From JAAYDK01 sp964543935 (GTDB lineage Bacteria; Spirochaetota; Spirochaetia; Sphaerochaetales; Sphaerochaetaceae), in contig CAZJAK010000036.1 of assembly GCA_964543935.1 (NCBI GenBank), positions 1 through 23,129 on the forward strand: a DNA stretch of 23,129 bases, written 5' to 3'. The position numbers and the translations under genes were made by a program. The notes beneath the pieces were generated by a model. That model made no database searches. It had not been told where the DNA came from and was given only the letters and a program-made list of their open reading frames with translations. Of this stretch, positions 15,971-22,844 are shown piece after piece. Within the stretch, counting starts at the first letter, position 1. Each line of letters starts with the position of its first letter.

Positions 15971-16672
15971 ATGGTGGTGTTGGCTGTCGGGGCCCATCCC
16001 GACGATGTCGAAATCGGGTGTTTCGGAACTTTGGCGCGGTGTGTCCAGCGCGGTGACAAAGTCGTGGTGTGCAGCGTGTCCAACGGGAATCTCGGCCATA
16101 TGGAAATGGATCCCAAAGATGTGCGCCTGGTGAGGATGGCGGAGGGATCGAAAGCAGCTTCCACAATCGGGGCCGTGTTCTGTTGCCTGGATGTGAACGA
16201 CATGCATGTCGACTCTAGCGATGCTGACCAACGCCTGAAATTGACAGACTTGATGCGTTCGGTGAAACCGGATGTGGTGATCACCCACGACCGTGACGAT
16301 TACCACAGCGACCATATTGAGACGAACCGGTTGGTCCTGTACTGCTCGTTACAAGCCAATCTCCCTCAAGTGGTCACCCAAGCGCCACCTTTGCATAAGC
16401 ACATGGCGATCTACTACATGGACAAAGTCGGTGGGGGAGTGTTCATCCCCACCGAGTATGTCGATGTCAGCGGAACCTGGGAGGCCAAGCTTGCGGCGTT
16501 AGCCTGCCATGTCAGTCAGGTGGGTTTCTTGTTGGAACACGACGGGCTCGACCTGATGCGGGCAGTGACAGTCTTGGCCGAGTTCAGGGGGTTGAGTTGT
16601 GCTACGGCGTATGCCGAGGCTTTCAGGTTGTGCGATCAGCGACCTGCAGTGGCCATGAGGCTGCTGCCTTGA
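15971..16672 (+). CDS. PIG-L/LmbE family zinc-dependent N-deacetylase
   Basis: A 233-residue enzyme of the LmbE/PIG-L fold, which removes acetyl groups from N-acetylglucosaminyl substrates; BshB of bacillithiol synthesis and MshB of mycothiol synthesis are the known relatives. Zinc ligands are visible: AHPDDVEIG at the start and HSDHIETNR near residue 115, with DVVITHDRDDYHSDH just before. The substrate cannot be read from sequence and no bshA or bshC neighbour is present. The ATG at 15971 follows GGGGAGG at 15959-15965 at a normal distance; a TTG at 15950 that would overlap the upstream gene is less likely. Three bases separate its stop from vsr. Confidence 0.92.
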   Translation: MVVLAVGAHPDDVEIGCFGTLARCVQRGDKVVVCSVSNGNLGHMEMDPKDVRLVRMAEGSKAASTIGAVFCCLDVNDMHVDSSDADQRLKLTDLMRSVKPDVVITHDRDDYHSDHIETNRLVLYCSLQANLPQVVTQAPPLHKHMAIYYMDKVGGGVFIPTEYVDVSGTWEAKLAALACHVSQVGFLLEHDGLDLMRAVTVLAEFRGLSCATAYAEAFRLCDQRPAVAMRLLP

Positions 16673-16675
16673 AAA

Positions 16676-17131
16676 ATGGACACGTTGTCGTCTGAACGAC
16701 GCCGGGCGCTGATGTCGTCCATCCGTAGCGGCGATACCGCCTGCGAGATGCTCGTGCGGCGTTTCTTGTTCTCCAAAGGTTTCAGGTACCGCATCCATGA
16801 CAAGAGGCTGGCCGGCAAACCCGACCTGGTCCTTGCAAAGTACAAGACGGTCGTCTTCATACACGGGTGTTTCTGGCATGGTCACGCCGATTGCCGCTAT
16901 TGGCATGAACCTCGTTCCAACATCACATTCTGGAGGGAGAAAGTGTTGCGCAACAGCGTGCGCGATGCTCGCGACATCGCCCGATTGGAACAAGACGGGT
17001 GGAATGTCATTGTATTGTGGGAATGTGAGTTGCGTTCCAAACGGACCAGGCCAGCAGTCTTGGATGGTTTGGTCAACGAGATACAGGAGCAAGGCAGGGC
17101 GGCTATGGCTGAGCACCAAGCAAAGCCTTGA
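16676..17131 (+). CDS. vsr: Very-short-patch mismatch repair endonuclease Vsr
   Basis: A 151-residue protein with the full Vsr pattern: SSIRSGDTACEMLVRRFL (N-terminal arm), FRYRIHDKRLAGKPDLVL with the catalytic Asp, VVFIHGCFWHGH with the paired His and the Trp that intercalates at the T:G mismatch, ITFWREKVLRNSVRD, and GWNVIVLWECEL. Vsr nicks beside T:G mispairs formed when 5-methylcytosine deaminates, so it normally accompanies a Dcm-type cytosine methylase. None lies in this window; the neighbours are a deacetylase and DUF72. Start is the ATG three bases after the PIG-L stop. Its last 29 bases overlap the 3' end of the convergent DUF72 gene. Confidence 0.95.
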   Translation: MDTLSSERRRALMSSIRSGDTACEMLVRRFLFSKGFRYRIHDKRLAGKPDLVLAKYKTVVFIHGCFWHGHADCRYWHEPRSNITFWREKVLRNSVRDARDIARLEQDGWNVIVLWECELRSKRTRPAVLDGLVNEIQEQGRAAMAEHQAKP

Positions 17132-17960
17132 GCTTGTCGATAGTGAGCGGGGCCGAGCCTTCATAATGGTTATTGACATTGAGGTACACCACCCGGTCTC
17201 CTTGAAGCAAGCGGGTGATCGAAGCCGCAATGCGCACGAGTTCTTCATCCTTTGGACGGACGATGGCATTCCATTCGCCTTTGGTTTGTTCTTCTATGCC
17301 ATCCCGGTCATCCCCGTGCAAGCGCAAGCAGACCACCGGTCCCAGATGGTCCAGCTGGCGGTCGATCATGGCGGCCATGTCGTCCATCCAATAGCCTTGC
17401 AAGAGCACCGGCGCAACGTGCATCCGGGTTAAACTTTCCAACCACAGCGAGTCGATCCAGCGAGGATTCCTGATCTCCACGGCATAGGGAAGATCGGGGG
17501 GGAGCGCATCGAAGAAACGTTGGAGTGCGCTCATGAACGTAGAACGGTCAGGCATTTTTGCTTTATTCAGGTACTCGAATTGAAATATGTAGAGCCCCAC
17601 CTTTGCGTGAAGCCGTCCGAGCGAGGAGTAAAACGCCATGAACAGAGCCGGATCGAGGAATGCTTGATTTTCCTGCAATTGCTTTGTCTTCGCATAGTGA
17701 TGGGTCAAGGTCAAGGCATTGGGGCACTTGACGGTGAACGTGAATCCAGCATCGGTAGCGCGGTCGTACGCATCGACGACCTCGGCCGATGGCAAGCCGA
17801 TGCCACCCTTTCCCAATGACCAAAACCATTGGTCGACTTCCACACTCCGATAGCGGCGGGCGTACTCAGTGAGAAAATCGAGCGGGGTGCGTGATACATA
17901 GACCAAGCCTTCCCAAGAAGGGTACTTCCAGGAGCATGTTCCGATGACCAGTCGTCCCAT
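17103..17960 (-). CDS. DUF72 (YecE-like) protein
   Basis: A 285-residue cytoplasmic protein of the DUF72 family, a TIM-barrel-like fold of unknown biochemical function. Family blocks include the start LVIGTCSWKYPSWEG, RRYRSVEVDQWFWSL, FTFTVKCPNALTLTHH, LGRLHAKVGLYIFQF, YAVEIRNPRWIDSLW and the late GDRVVYLNVNNHYEGSAP. The ATG at 17960 has no ribosome site, but a -10-like TATAGT lies six bases upstream, so it may be translated from a leaderless mRNA. It converges on and overlaps the vsr end. I cannot assign a reaction. Confidence 0.9.
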   Translation of the reverse strand: MGRLVIGTCSWKYPSWEGLVYVSRTPLDFLTEYARRYRSVEVDQWFWSLGKGGIGLPSAEVVDAYDRATDAGFTFTVKCPNALTLTHHYAKTKQLQENQAFLDPALFMAFYSSLGRLHAKVGLYIFQFEYLNKAKMPDRSTFMSALQRFFDALPPDLPYAVEIRNPRWIDSLWLESLTRMHVAPVLLQGYWMDDMAAMIDRQLDHLGPVVCLRLHGDDRDGIEEQTKGEWNAIVRPKDEELVRIAASITRLLQGDRVVYLNVNNHYEGSAPLTIDKLKALLGAQP

Positions 17961-17966
17961 GGTATG

Positions 17967-17996
17967 ACTATACCCATCAAACGCCTGTGCCGTCCA
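17967..17996 (-). promoter_or_regulatory. Putative promoter of the DUF72 gene, leaderless geometry
   Basis: On the - strand, TGGACG (complement of 17991-17996), an 18-base spacer, then TATAGT (complement of 17967-17972), which ends six bases before the ATG. The same spacing is seen for the beta-CASP and V-ATPase H genes. Confidence 0.5.
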
Positions 17997-18024
17997 CAGG
18001 ACACCGCTTAAGCAGTTACAGAAA

Positions 18025-18050
18025 GGGAGGACCGCGATGACGGTCCTCCC
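18025..18050 (-). terminator. Hairpin terminator of the lacI-ABC transporter operon
   Basis: A perfect 10-base-pair GC-rich stem (arms 18025-18034 and 18041-18050) closes a six-base loop. On the - strand it is followed by CTTTCTG, a modest T-rich run. It lies 26 bases past the stop of the binding-protein gene and before the DUF72 promoter, so it would insulate the two transcription units. Confidence 0.85.
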
Positions 18051-18075
18051 CGATGGTCAGACGATTGTATCGTCA

Positions 18076-19638
18076 CTATTTCTGGGCAGCGAAATATTCG
18101 TTCAATTCTTTGCTGATTTGATCACCGCCATTCTTTTTCCAAAGGGTGACGAATTCATCCCATTTAGACAATGGGTATTCACCGGTGATGATCTTGACGC
18201 AGTATTCGAGCCAGAGTTTTTGCAGTTCGGCACCAAACTCGATCTGTGACGGCGAACGGTAATAAGGAATGGCCGAAGTAACTCCATCCTCAGCAGAGAT
18301 TTCCAAGGCTTGCCAAGCAAACTTGAACATGTCGGGGTCTTTTTTGATCTCGTCGAAGGCATACTGCTTGAACTCTTCCTCGTTCCAGGGGACGAATGTC
18401 AAATGGTACAGCCGGCGATACAAATCGGGCGGGGTGGTCGCGCTCTTGACCCGCACACCGTTCTCCACCGTGTAGTTCACGCCTTCGAATCCGAAGTCGT
18501 AGTTGCGTCCTTCGGGACTGAACACCCAGTTGTAAAGTTTTACCGCTTGGGCAGGATCCTTGGCATCGGTGGTCACAAAGTAGACGCCTTCGGAAAGGGC
18601 CAGCGTTGCCGAGTTGCCTTTGTCCCCGTGAGGTCCTACCGGAGCATGCAGCGGTTTCATCAAACCACCTACCATGTTGGCGACACCGGTGTTCTTGATG
18701 ATGCTTTCGGTGCGTTGTTGCGGCTCCCACCATGAACCCTGCCACAACCCCGTCTTGCCCTGGTAAACCCGTTCCATCCACTGGGTGTTGTTCATCATGT
18801 AGAATTCTGGATCGAGCAGACCCTCTTTATAAAGCATGTTCAGGTAGGCCAAAGCCTCCTTCATGGCCGGCTTGGTGGGGTTGTAGACGACCTTACCGTC
18901 GACTTCCGACCACATTCCGCCGAGTTGGATCACGCCGAAGGCACCGAAGATCGGGTCGAGCCCCTGCAATTCCCCATTGCGGACGTAGGCTCCTATGGCG
19001 ATGGTGTCCTTTTTGCCGTTGCCATCGGGATCCCCGTCCCTGAAGGCCTTCAGCATGGCAGTGAATTCATCGAGCGTGGTCGGATCCTTGATACCCAGCT
19101 TTTCGGTCCAATCGCGCCGCACCCACAACACGCGGTTGGGGATGCTGTCCTTGCCCGGAATGGGGTAGAAGTAGACCGAGGGAAGTCCGTAGATCTTGCC
19201 GTCGACCGTGGCGTGCTTCCACATGTTCTCGGGCATTCCGGCCAAAATGTCCTTGCCGTATTTCGCCAACAGGTCGTCGAGGGGGACCAAAAGCCCGTCC
19301 TTGGCGTAGCGGTACAAGTCCTCGAAGCGGCCTTGGACAAGGTCCGGCATTTGCCCGGACGACATCACCAAGTTGAGCTTGTCGTAATAGGTCGAGTTCT
19401 CCGGACGCATGAAGACGGGATCGATGCCGCTGGATTCCCGGATGAAATTGATGTACGGGTTATTCCAGAAGTCGATTCCTTCGGGCAATTTCTCCCTGCT
19501 CGGCCGGTTGTTGAAGATCGTTACCTTCGGCGGTTCTTTCGGAGCCAAAGTCGTGGCCGCCTCTTGAGTACCCGCCGCCCACAGGGCGAGAGAAGAGAGC
19601 ACAGCCAGCATGAGGATCGACAGTGCGATTCTTTTCAT
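18076..19638 (-). CDS. ABC transporter sugar-binding protein (LplA-like, extracellular family 1)
   Basis: A 520-residue secreted binding protein. Residues 1-22 are a signal peptide (MKRIALSILMLAVLSSLALW) ending AAGTQEA; this Ala/Gly-Thr-Gln-Glu ending is common in spirochaete binding proteins, and there is no lipobox Cys. The rest is a two-lobed family-1 type: SREKLPEGIDFWNNPYINF, MSSGQMPDLVQGRFEDLYRY, GKIYGLPSVYFYP, a DPDGNGKKDTIAIG loop like a calcium site, and TGLWQGSWWEPQQ. It captures a sugar or oligosaccharide and passes it to the two permeases upstream. ATG 19638 is chosen because AGGAGGTT sits seven bases before it; the longer start at 19737 would cover the upstream stop. A 79-base gap, larger than others in the operon, precedes it, and no clear promoter is visible in it. 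Confidence 0.92.
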   Translation of the reverse strand: MKRIALSILMLAVLSSLALWAAGTQEAATTLAPKEPPKVTIFNNRPSREKLPEGIDFWNNPYINFIRESSGIDPVFMRPENSTYYDKLNLVMSSGQMPDLVQGRFEDLYRYAKDGLLVPLDDLLAKYGKDILAGMPENMWKHATVDGKIYGLPSVYFYPIPGKDSIPNRVLWVRRDWTEKLGIKDPTTLDEFTAMLKAFRDGDPDGNGKKDTIAIGAYVRNGELQGLDPIFGAFGVIQLGGMWSEVDGKVVYNPTKPAMKEALAYLNMLYKEGLLDPEFYMMNNTQWMERVYQGKTGLWQGSWWEPQQRTESIIKNTGVANMVGGLMKPLHAPVGPHGDKGNSATLALSEGVYFVTTDAKDPAQAVKLYNWVFSPEGRNYDFGFEGVNYTVENGVRVKSATTPPDLYRRLYHLTFVPWNEEEFKQYAFDEIKKDPDMFKFAWQALEISAEDGVTSAIPYYRSPSQIEFGAELQKLWLEYCVKIITGEYPLSKWDEFVTLWKKNGGDQISKELNEYFAAQK

Positions 19639-19717
19639 TCGTAACCTCCTTGACGTGACTTGAATGGAGCATACGCTTCCAATCTTTCGATGTGTGATCT
19701 GACTAACGACGAGCGTC

Positions 19718-20593
19718 TCAGCCTTTGACGGAACCAACCATCACCCCCTTCACGAAGTATTTTTGGATGAACGGATACACAAACAGAATGGGTATGATGC
19801 TCACGAGGATGGCAGCCATCCGCAACGCTTCCAGGGCGACGAACTGGTCGGCCCCCTCGGGCTTTTCGAAGGCGAAGTCGGATTGGGAGATGAGTTCACG
19901 CAGGAACATCTGCAGTGTCCACAACTTGCGGTCGGTCACATACATGATGGCCTGCAAGAACACATTCCAATGTTCGACGGCATAGAACAAACCGATCGTG
20001 GCAATGGCGGCCATCGATAGCGGTATGATGATCTTGAACAGGATCTGGGCATGGTTTGCTCCGTCGATAATGGCCGATTCCTCCATCTCTTTAGGGATGG
20101 ATGCGAAGAAGTTGCGCAACAACAAGCAATAGAACGGTGAAATCAAGGCGGGCAGCAGGTATGCCCAATACGTGTCGATGATGTTCAGGTTCCTGACGAT
20201 GAGGTAAGTCGGGATCATCCCGCCCGAGAAGAACATCGGGAATACGACCATCACGTTGAGGATCCGGGACAACCGCATGGTTTTTCGTGACAGCGGGTAG
20301 GCCAACATGCTGGTCACCAGGATATTGAGCGCTGTTCCGACAATGGTGATGAAGATAGTGTTCAGCATGGCCGTGCGGTAGCCGCGGTTCACCAGCAACT
20401 GCCGTAGCGGCTCGAAGGTCGGTTCGATTGGATAGAACGTGACCCTGCCGCCGAGTACGGCAGCATTGTCGCTCATCGCGCTGGAAGCCACATGGGCGAA
20501 CGGGTAAATGATGGTTAGCGAGAACAGGATGAGTAGCAGCGCATTTCCAATGGAGAACAGTCGTTCACCGGTTGAGCGTCTTCTTGTGCCCAT
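19718..20593 (-). CDS. ABC transporter permease, LplC-like (carbohydrate uptake)
   Basis: A 291-residue inner-membrane protein of the binding-protein-dependent permease family with about six membrane helices: GNALLLILFSLTIIYPF first, ILNVMVVFPMFFSGGMIPTY mid, and ILVSIIPILFVYPFIQKYF last. The EAA loop that contacts the ATPase reads EESAIIDGANHAQILFKIIIP. The C-terminal FVKGVMVGSVKG is typical of LplC-type permeases. It starts four bases after the stop of the LplB-like gene and pairs with it as the second half of the channel. No ATPase gene is present in the operon, so a shared MsmX/UgpC-like ATPase from elsewhere is expected. Confidence 0.93.
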   Translation of the reverse strand: MGTRRRSTGERLFSIGNALLLILFSLTIIYPFAHVASSAMSDNAAVLGGRVTFYPIEPTFEPLRQLLVNRGYRTAMLNTIFITIVGTALNILVTSMLAYPLSRKTMRLSRILNVMVVFPMFFSGGMIPTYLIVRNLNIIDTYWAYLLPALISPFYCLLLRNFFASIPKEMEESAIIDGANHAQILFKIIIPLSMAAIATIGLFYAVEHWNVFLQAIMYVTDRKLWTLQMFLRELISQSDFAFEKPEGADQFVALEALRMAAILVSIIPILFVYPFIQKYFVKGVMVGSVKG

Positions 20594-20597
20594 GGCA

Positions 20598-21533
20598 TCA
20601 CCACAATCCTTCGTCGGTCAATTTCCTGCTCAAACGGTTCGCAAATACGAGCAGCAAAAAACCGATCAACGTGTTGAACAATCCCACCGCGGTGGTATAG
20701 CTGAAGCGGCCTTGTCCAAGGCCCAACCGATAGATGTAGGTGGAGAAGACATCGCCGACTTCGTACAACAACGGATTGAGGAATACATACACCTGTTCGA
20801 ATCCTATGGTCATGATTTTTCCGATGTCGATCAGCAGCATCGTGACCATGGTCGGCACGATGCCGGGAAGCGTCACATGCCGCACTTGCTGAATCCGTGA
20901 AGCCCCGTCTATCTCGGCGGCCTCGTACAATTCAGGATTGATTCCCGTTATCGCAGCCAGATAAATGATGGAGGCCCAACCAAGTTCCTTCCATGCGCCG
21001 ATGATCACGATGAGGCTGCGGAAATTACGCGGGGCAGTCAGTATCTCCAGGGGTTTGCCACCCGCTTCGACAATGGCCTTGCTCAGCGAGCCTGAGAACG
21101 GAGCGAACAATTGATAGGCGACACCGGCCACGACGACCCACGACAGGAAGTGGGGGAAATAGGAGATGGTCTGCACGACCTTTTTAAAGCGGAGATTCCT
21201 GATCTCGTTCAGCGACAGGGCGAACAGGATGGCCAACGGTGTCATGACGGCAATCCGATACACGTTCAACAAGACAGTGTTGCGCACCAGATTGGCAAAG
21301 TCCGGACTGTTGAACAACCGGATGAAGTGTTTCAAGCCCACCCACGGGCTGCCCATGATTCCCAAACGCGAGGAAAAATCCTTGAACGCGACTGTCATGC
21401 CGTACATTGGCAGGTATTTGAATACGATAAGGTAGACAATCCCTGGGATCGCCAACAGATACATCCATTTTTCCATCGACAGGCTTCTGGATAGCGAGCG
21501 TTTGGCGTTGCCGTGCCGATTCAATATGCCCAT
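20598..21533 (-). CDS. ABC transporter permease, LplB-like (carbohydrate uptake)
   Basis: A 311-residue inner-membrane permease. Visible are WMYLLAIPGIVYLIVFKYLPMYGMTVAF (first helix and the family's YLPMYG), NTVLLNVYRIAVMTPLAILFALSL, SYFPHFLSWVVVAGV, and the EAA loop EAAEIDGASRIQQVRHVTLPGI that couples to the ATPase. LplB-like proteins move oligosaccharides or glycan fragments. ATG 21533 follows GGGAGGAACC; an ORF extending to 21869 would run back into the regulator gene antisense to nothing useful and is rejected. It begins 20 bases after the LacI-type gene's stop, so it is in the same operon. Confidence 0.93.
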   Translation of the reverse strand: MGILNRHGNAKRSLSRSLSMEKWMYLLAIPGIVYLIVFKYLPMYGMTVAFKDFSSRLGIMGSPWVGLKHFIRLFNSPDFANLVRNTVLLNVYRIAVMTPLAILFALSLNEIRNLRFKKVVQTISYFPHFLSWVVVAGVAYQLFAPFSGSLSKAIVEAGGKPLEILTAPRNFRSLIVIIGAWKELGWASIIYLAAITGINPELYEAAEIDGASRIQQVRHVTLPGIVPTMVTMLLIDIGKIMTIGFEQVYVFLNPLLYEVGDVFSTYIYRLGLGQGRFSYTTAVGLFNTLIGFLLLVFANRLSRKLTDEGLW

Positions 21534-21553
21534 GGTTCCTCCCATGCTGCAGG

Positions 21554-22636
21554 TCAATGCGAAGAGTCCCGCAACACCAACTCGGTGTCGAACATCATGC
21601 GGTTCGAGGGGACGTCCAATCCGTTCATCAGCCAGTACAACCGCTTGAAGGCCTCCGATGCGATCGACTCGGTCGGGACCGCCACTGTCGAGAGCTTCGG
21701 ATTCCAATAACGCGATGTGGGGATGTTGTCGAATCCGATCACCGAGATGTCCTCGGGAACCCGCTTGCCCAAACGGTTGGCCCCATGCAGCACCCCCAAG
21801 GCGATGATGTCGCCGGTGCAAAAACAAGCTGTGGGGGGATCGGAGTTTTCCAGCAGTTTGGCGTAACATTCGTCACCGCCTTTGAAGTCGTCCGGACCGG
21901 CCACGACGAGCGTTTCGTCGAATGGGATGGATGCTTCGGCCAGGGCTTGGCGGTACCCAGCGAGCTTTTTCAGATACGGAACGTTGTGCGGGTAGCTGCT
22001 GCGGGTCCCCTCGGCGATGAATGCAATGCGGCGGTGTCCGGTCTCGATCAGGTGCCTGACAACCTCATAGGTCGCCTTTTGCCGGTCGATGGCCAACAAG
22101 TGGAACAATTCAGGGTGGACGGCCAGGTCGACCTTGCAGGATGTGGAGAAATACTCGAGCTGTTCCTCCTCACTGAAGAACACGAACGGTGTCTTGCGCT
22201 CGATGAAGGCCTTCATCGTCATCTCGTTCCGCTTGGAACTCCGTTTCGAGCTGATGTCGGGGATACCACAGACGATGATGCCATCGACCATCCGGTCGTA
22301 CAGGTCGCCCAAGAAATCGAGGTTACCGTTGTGGAGATTGTCGTCATAACTATAGAGGATCACTTGGTAACCTTCCCTGCGCGAAGCTATCTCGACACTG
22401 TGCACGAAGGAGGGATAAACCGGGTTGGTGATGGTGGGGACCAACACCGCGATCGCCTTGGTTTGCTTGGTCTTGAACCCCCGGGCGACCATGTTGGGGC
22501 GGTACCCCAGGGCCTCCACGCTGGCCATGACCCGTTCCTTGGTGGCAGCGCTGACCGATTTTTTGTCGTTGAGTACCAGCGACACGGTAGCTGTGGAGAC
22601 TCCGGCCAGTTCGGCAACATCCTTGAGCGAAGCCAT
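21554..22636 (-). CDS. LacI-family transcriptional regulator
   Basis: A 360-residue regulator. Residues 3-22 are the helix-turn-helix LKDVAELAGVSTATVSLVLN, followed by the hinge helix region ALGYRPNMVARGFKTKQTKA. The remainder is a periplasmic-binding-protein-like effector domain: IAVLVPTITNPVYPSFV, DGIIVCGIP, GHRRIAFIAEG, PTACFCTGDIIALGVL and ISVIGFDNIPTSRYW. A relative insertion with Lys/Arg/Glu-rich residues (SSKRSSKRNEMTMKAFIERK) lies about residue 130. It would sense a sugar derivative and control both its own operon and the divergent sialidase-like gene. GGAGGAAACC precedes ATG 22636. The gene is first in an operon with the transporter genes. Confidence 0.95.
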   Translation of the reverse strand: MASLKDVAELAGVSTATVSLVLNDKKSVSAATKERVMASVEALGYRPNMVARGFKTKQTKAIAVLVPTITNPVYPSFVHSVEIASRREGYQVILYSYDDNLHNGNLDFLGDLYDRMVDGIIVCGIPDISSKRSSKRNEMTMKAFIERKTPFVFFSEEEQLEYFSTSCKVDLAVHPELFHLLAIDRQKATYEVVRHLIETGHRRIAFIAEGTRSSYPHNVPYLKKLAGYRQALAEASIPFDETLVVAGPDDFKGGDECYAKLLENSDPPTACFCTGDIIALGVLHGANRLGKRVPEDISVIGFDNIPTSRYWNPKLSTVAVPTESIASEAFKRLYWLMNGLDVPSNRMMFDTELVLRDSSH

Positions 22637-22669
22637 GATAGGTTTCCTCCAAATTCAAACGATTAACCT

Positions 22670-22698
22670 ATTGTAAAATGGATTTCTTAATTCGTCAA
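22670..22698 (-). promoter_or_regulatory. Sigma70-type promoter of the lacI-transporter operon
   Basis: On the - strand TTGACG (complement of 22693-22698), a 17-base spacer, then TACAAT (complement of 22670-22675). Start point would be near 22663, giving a 27-base leader with a normal ribosome site. A CG-centred AAACGATT at 22657-22664 lies at the start point and could let the regulator control itself, though its symmetry is weak. Confidence 0.75.
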
Positions 22699-22752
22699 TA
22701 TTTTTTATTTTATTATTATTAATAGAGATAAAAAAATTAAAATATTTATTGC

Positions 22753-22768
22753 TTGAGAATATTCTTAA
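22753..22768. promoter_or_regulatory. AT-rich dyad upstream of the sialidase-like promoter
   Basis: TTGAGAATATTCTTAA reads the same on both strands except for one mismatched pair; the inner ten bases AGAATATTCT are perfect. It ends eight bases before the -35 of the promoter at 22777, where an activator could bind. Its centre is AT rather than the CG usual for LacI-type sites. Confidence 0.4.
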
Positions 22769-22776
22769 AATTCTCC

Positions 22777-22804
22777 TTGACAATTTAAAACGTTCTACTA
22801 AAAT
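22777..22804 (+). promoter_or_regulatory. Sigma70-type promoter of the sialidase-like gene
   Basis: TTGACA at 22777-22782 (a perfect -35), a 16-base spacer and TAAAAT at 22799-22804. It points away from the lacI promoter across an AT-rich stretch. Predicted start is near 22811, leaving a leader of about 34 bases. Confidence 0.75.
22786..22797. promoter_or_regulatory. Candidate LacI-family operator inside the sialidase-like promoter
   Basis: TAAAACGTTCTA is a 12-base CG-centred dyad with one mismatched pair, which is the shape typical of LacI-family operators. It sits between the -35 and -10, where binding would block RNA polymerase. The neighbouring lacI-type gene supplies a regulator. Confidence 0.5.
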
Positions 22805-22844
22805 ACCAACCAGAAGGGCAGCACATCGGCCCATGGGAGACCGT

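Noticed and set aside
19639..19717. Separate promoter for the binding-protein gene in the 79-base gap
   Set aside because: No pair of -35 and -10 hexamers at proper spacing is visible; a short imperfect hairpin around GGAAGCGTATGCTCC is too weak to call.
21557..22666. 369-codon open frame on the + strand opposite the lacI-type gene
   Set aside because: It mirrors the LacI frame almost exactly and has a His/Gly/Val-rich composition without family motifs, so it is a shadow of the real gene.
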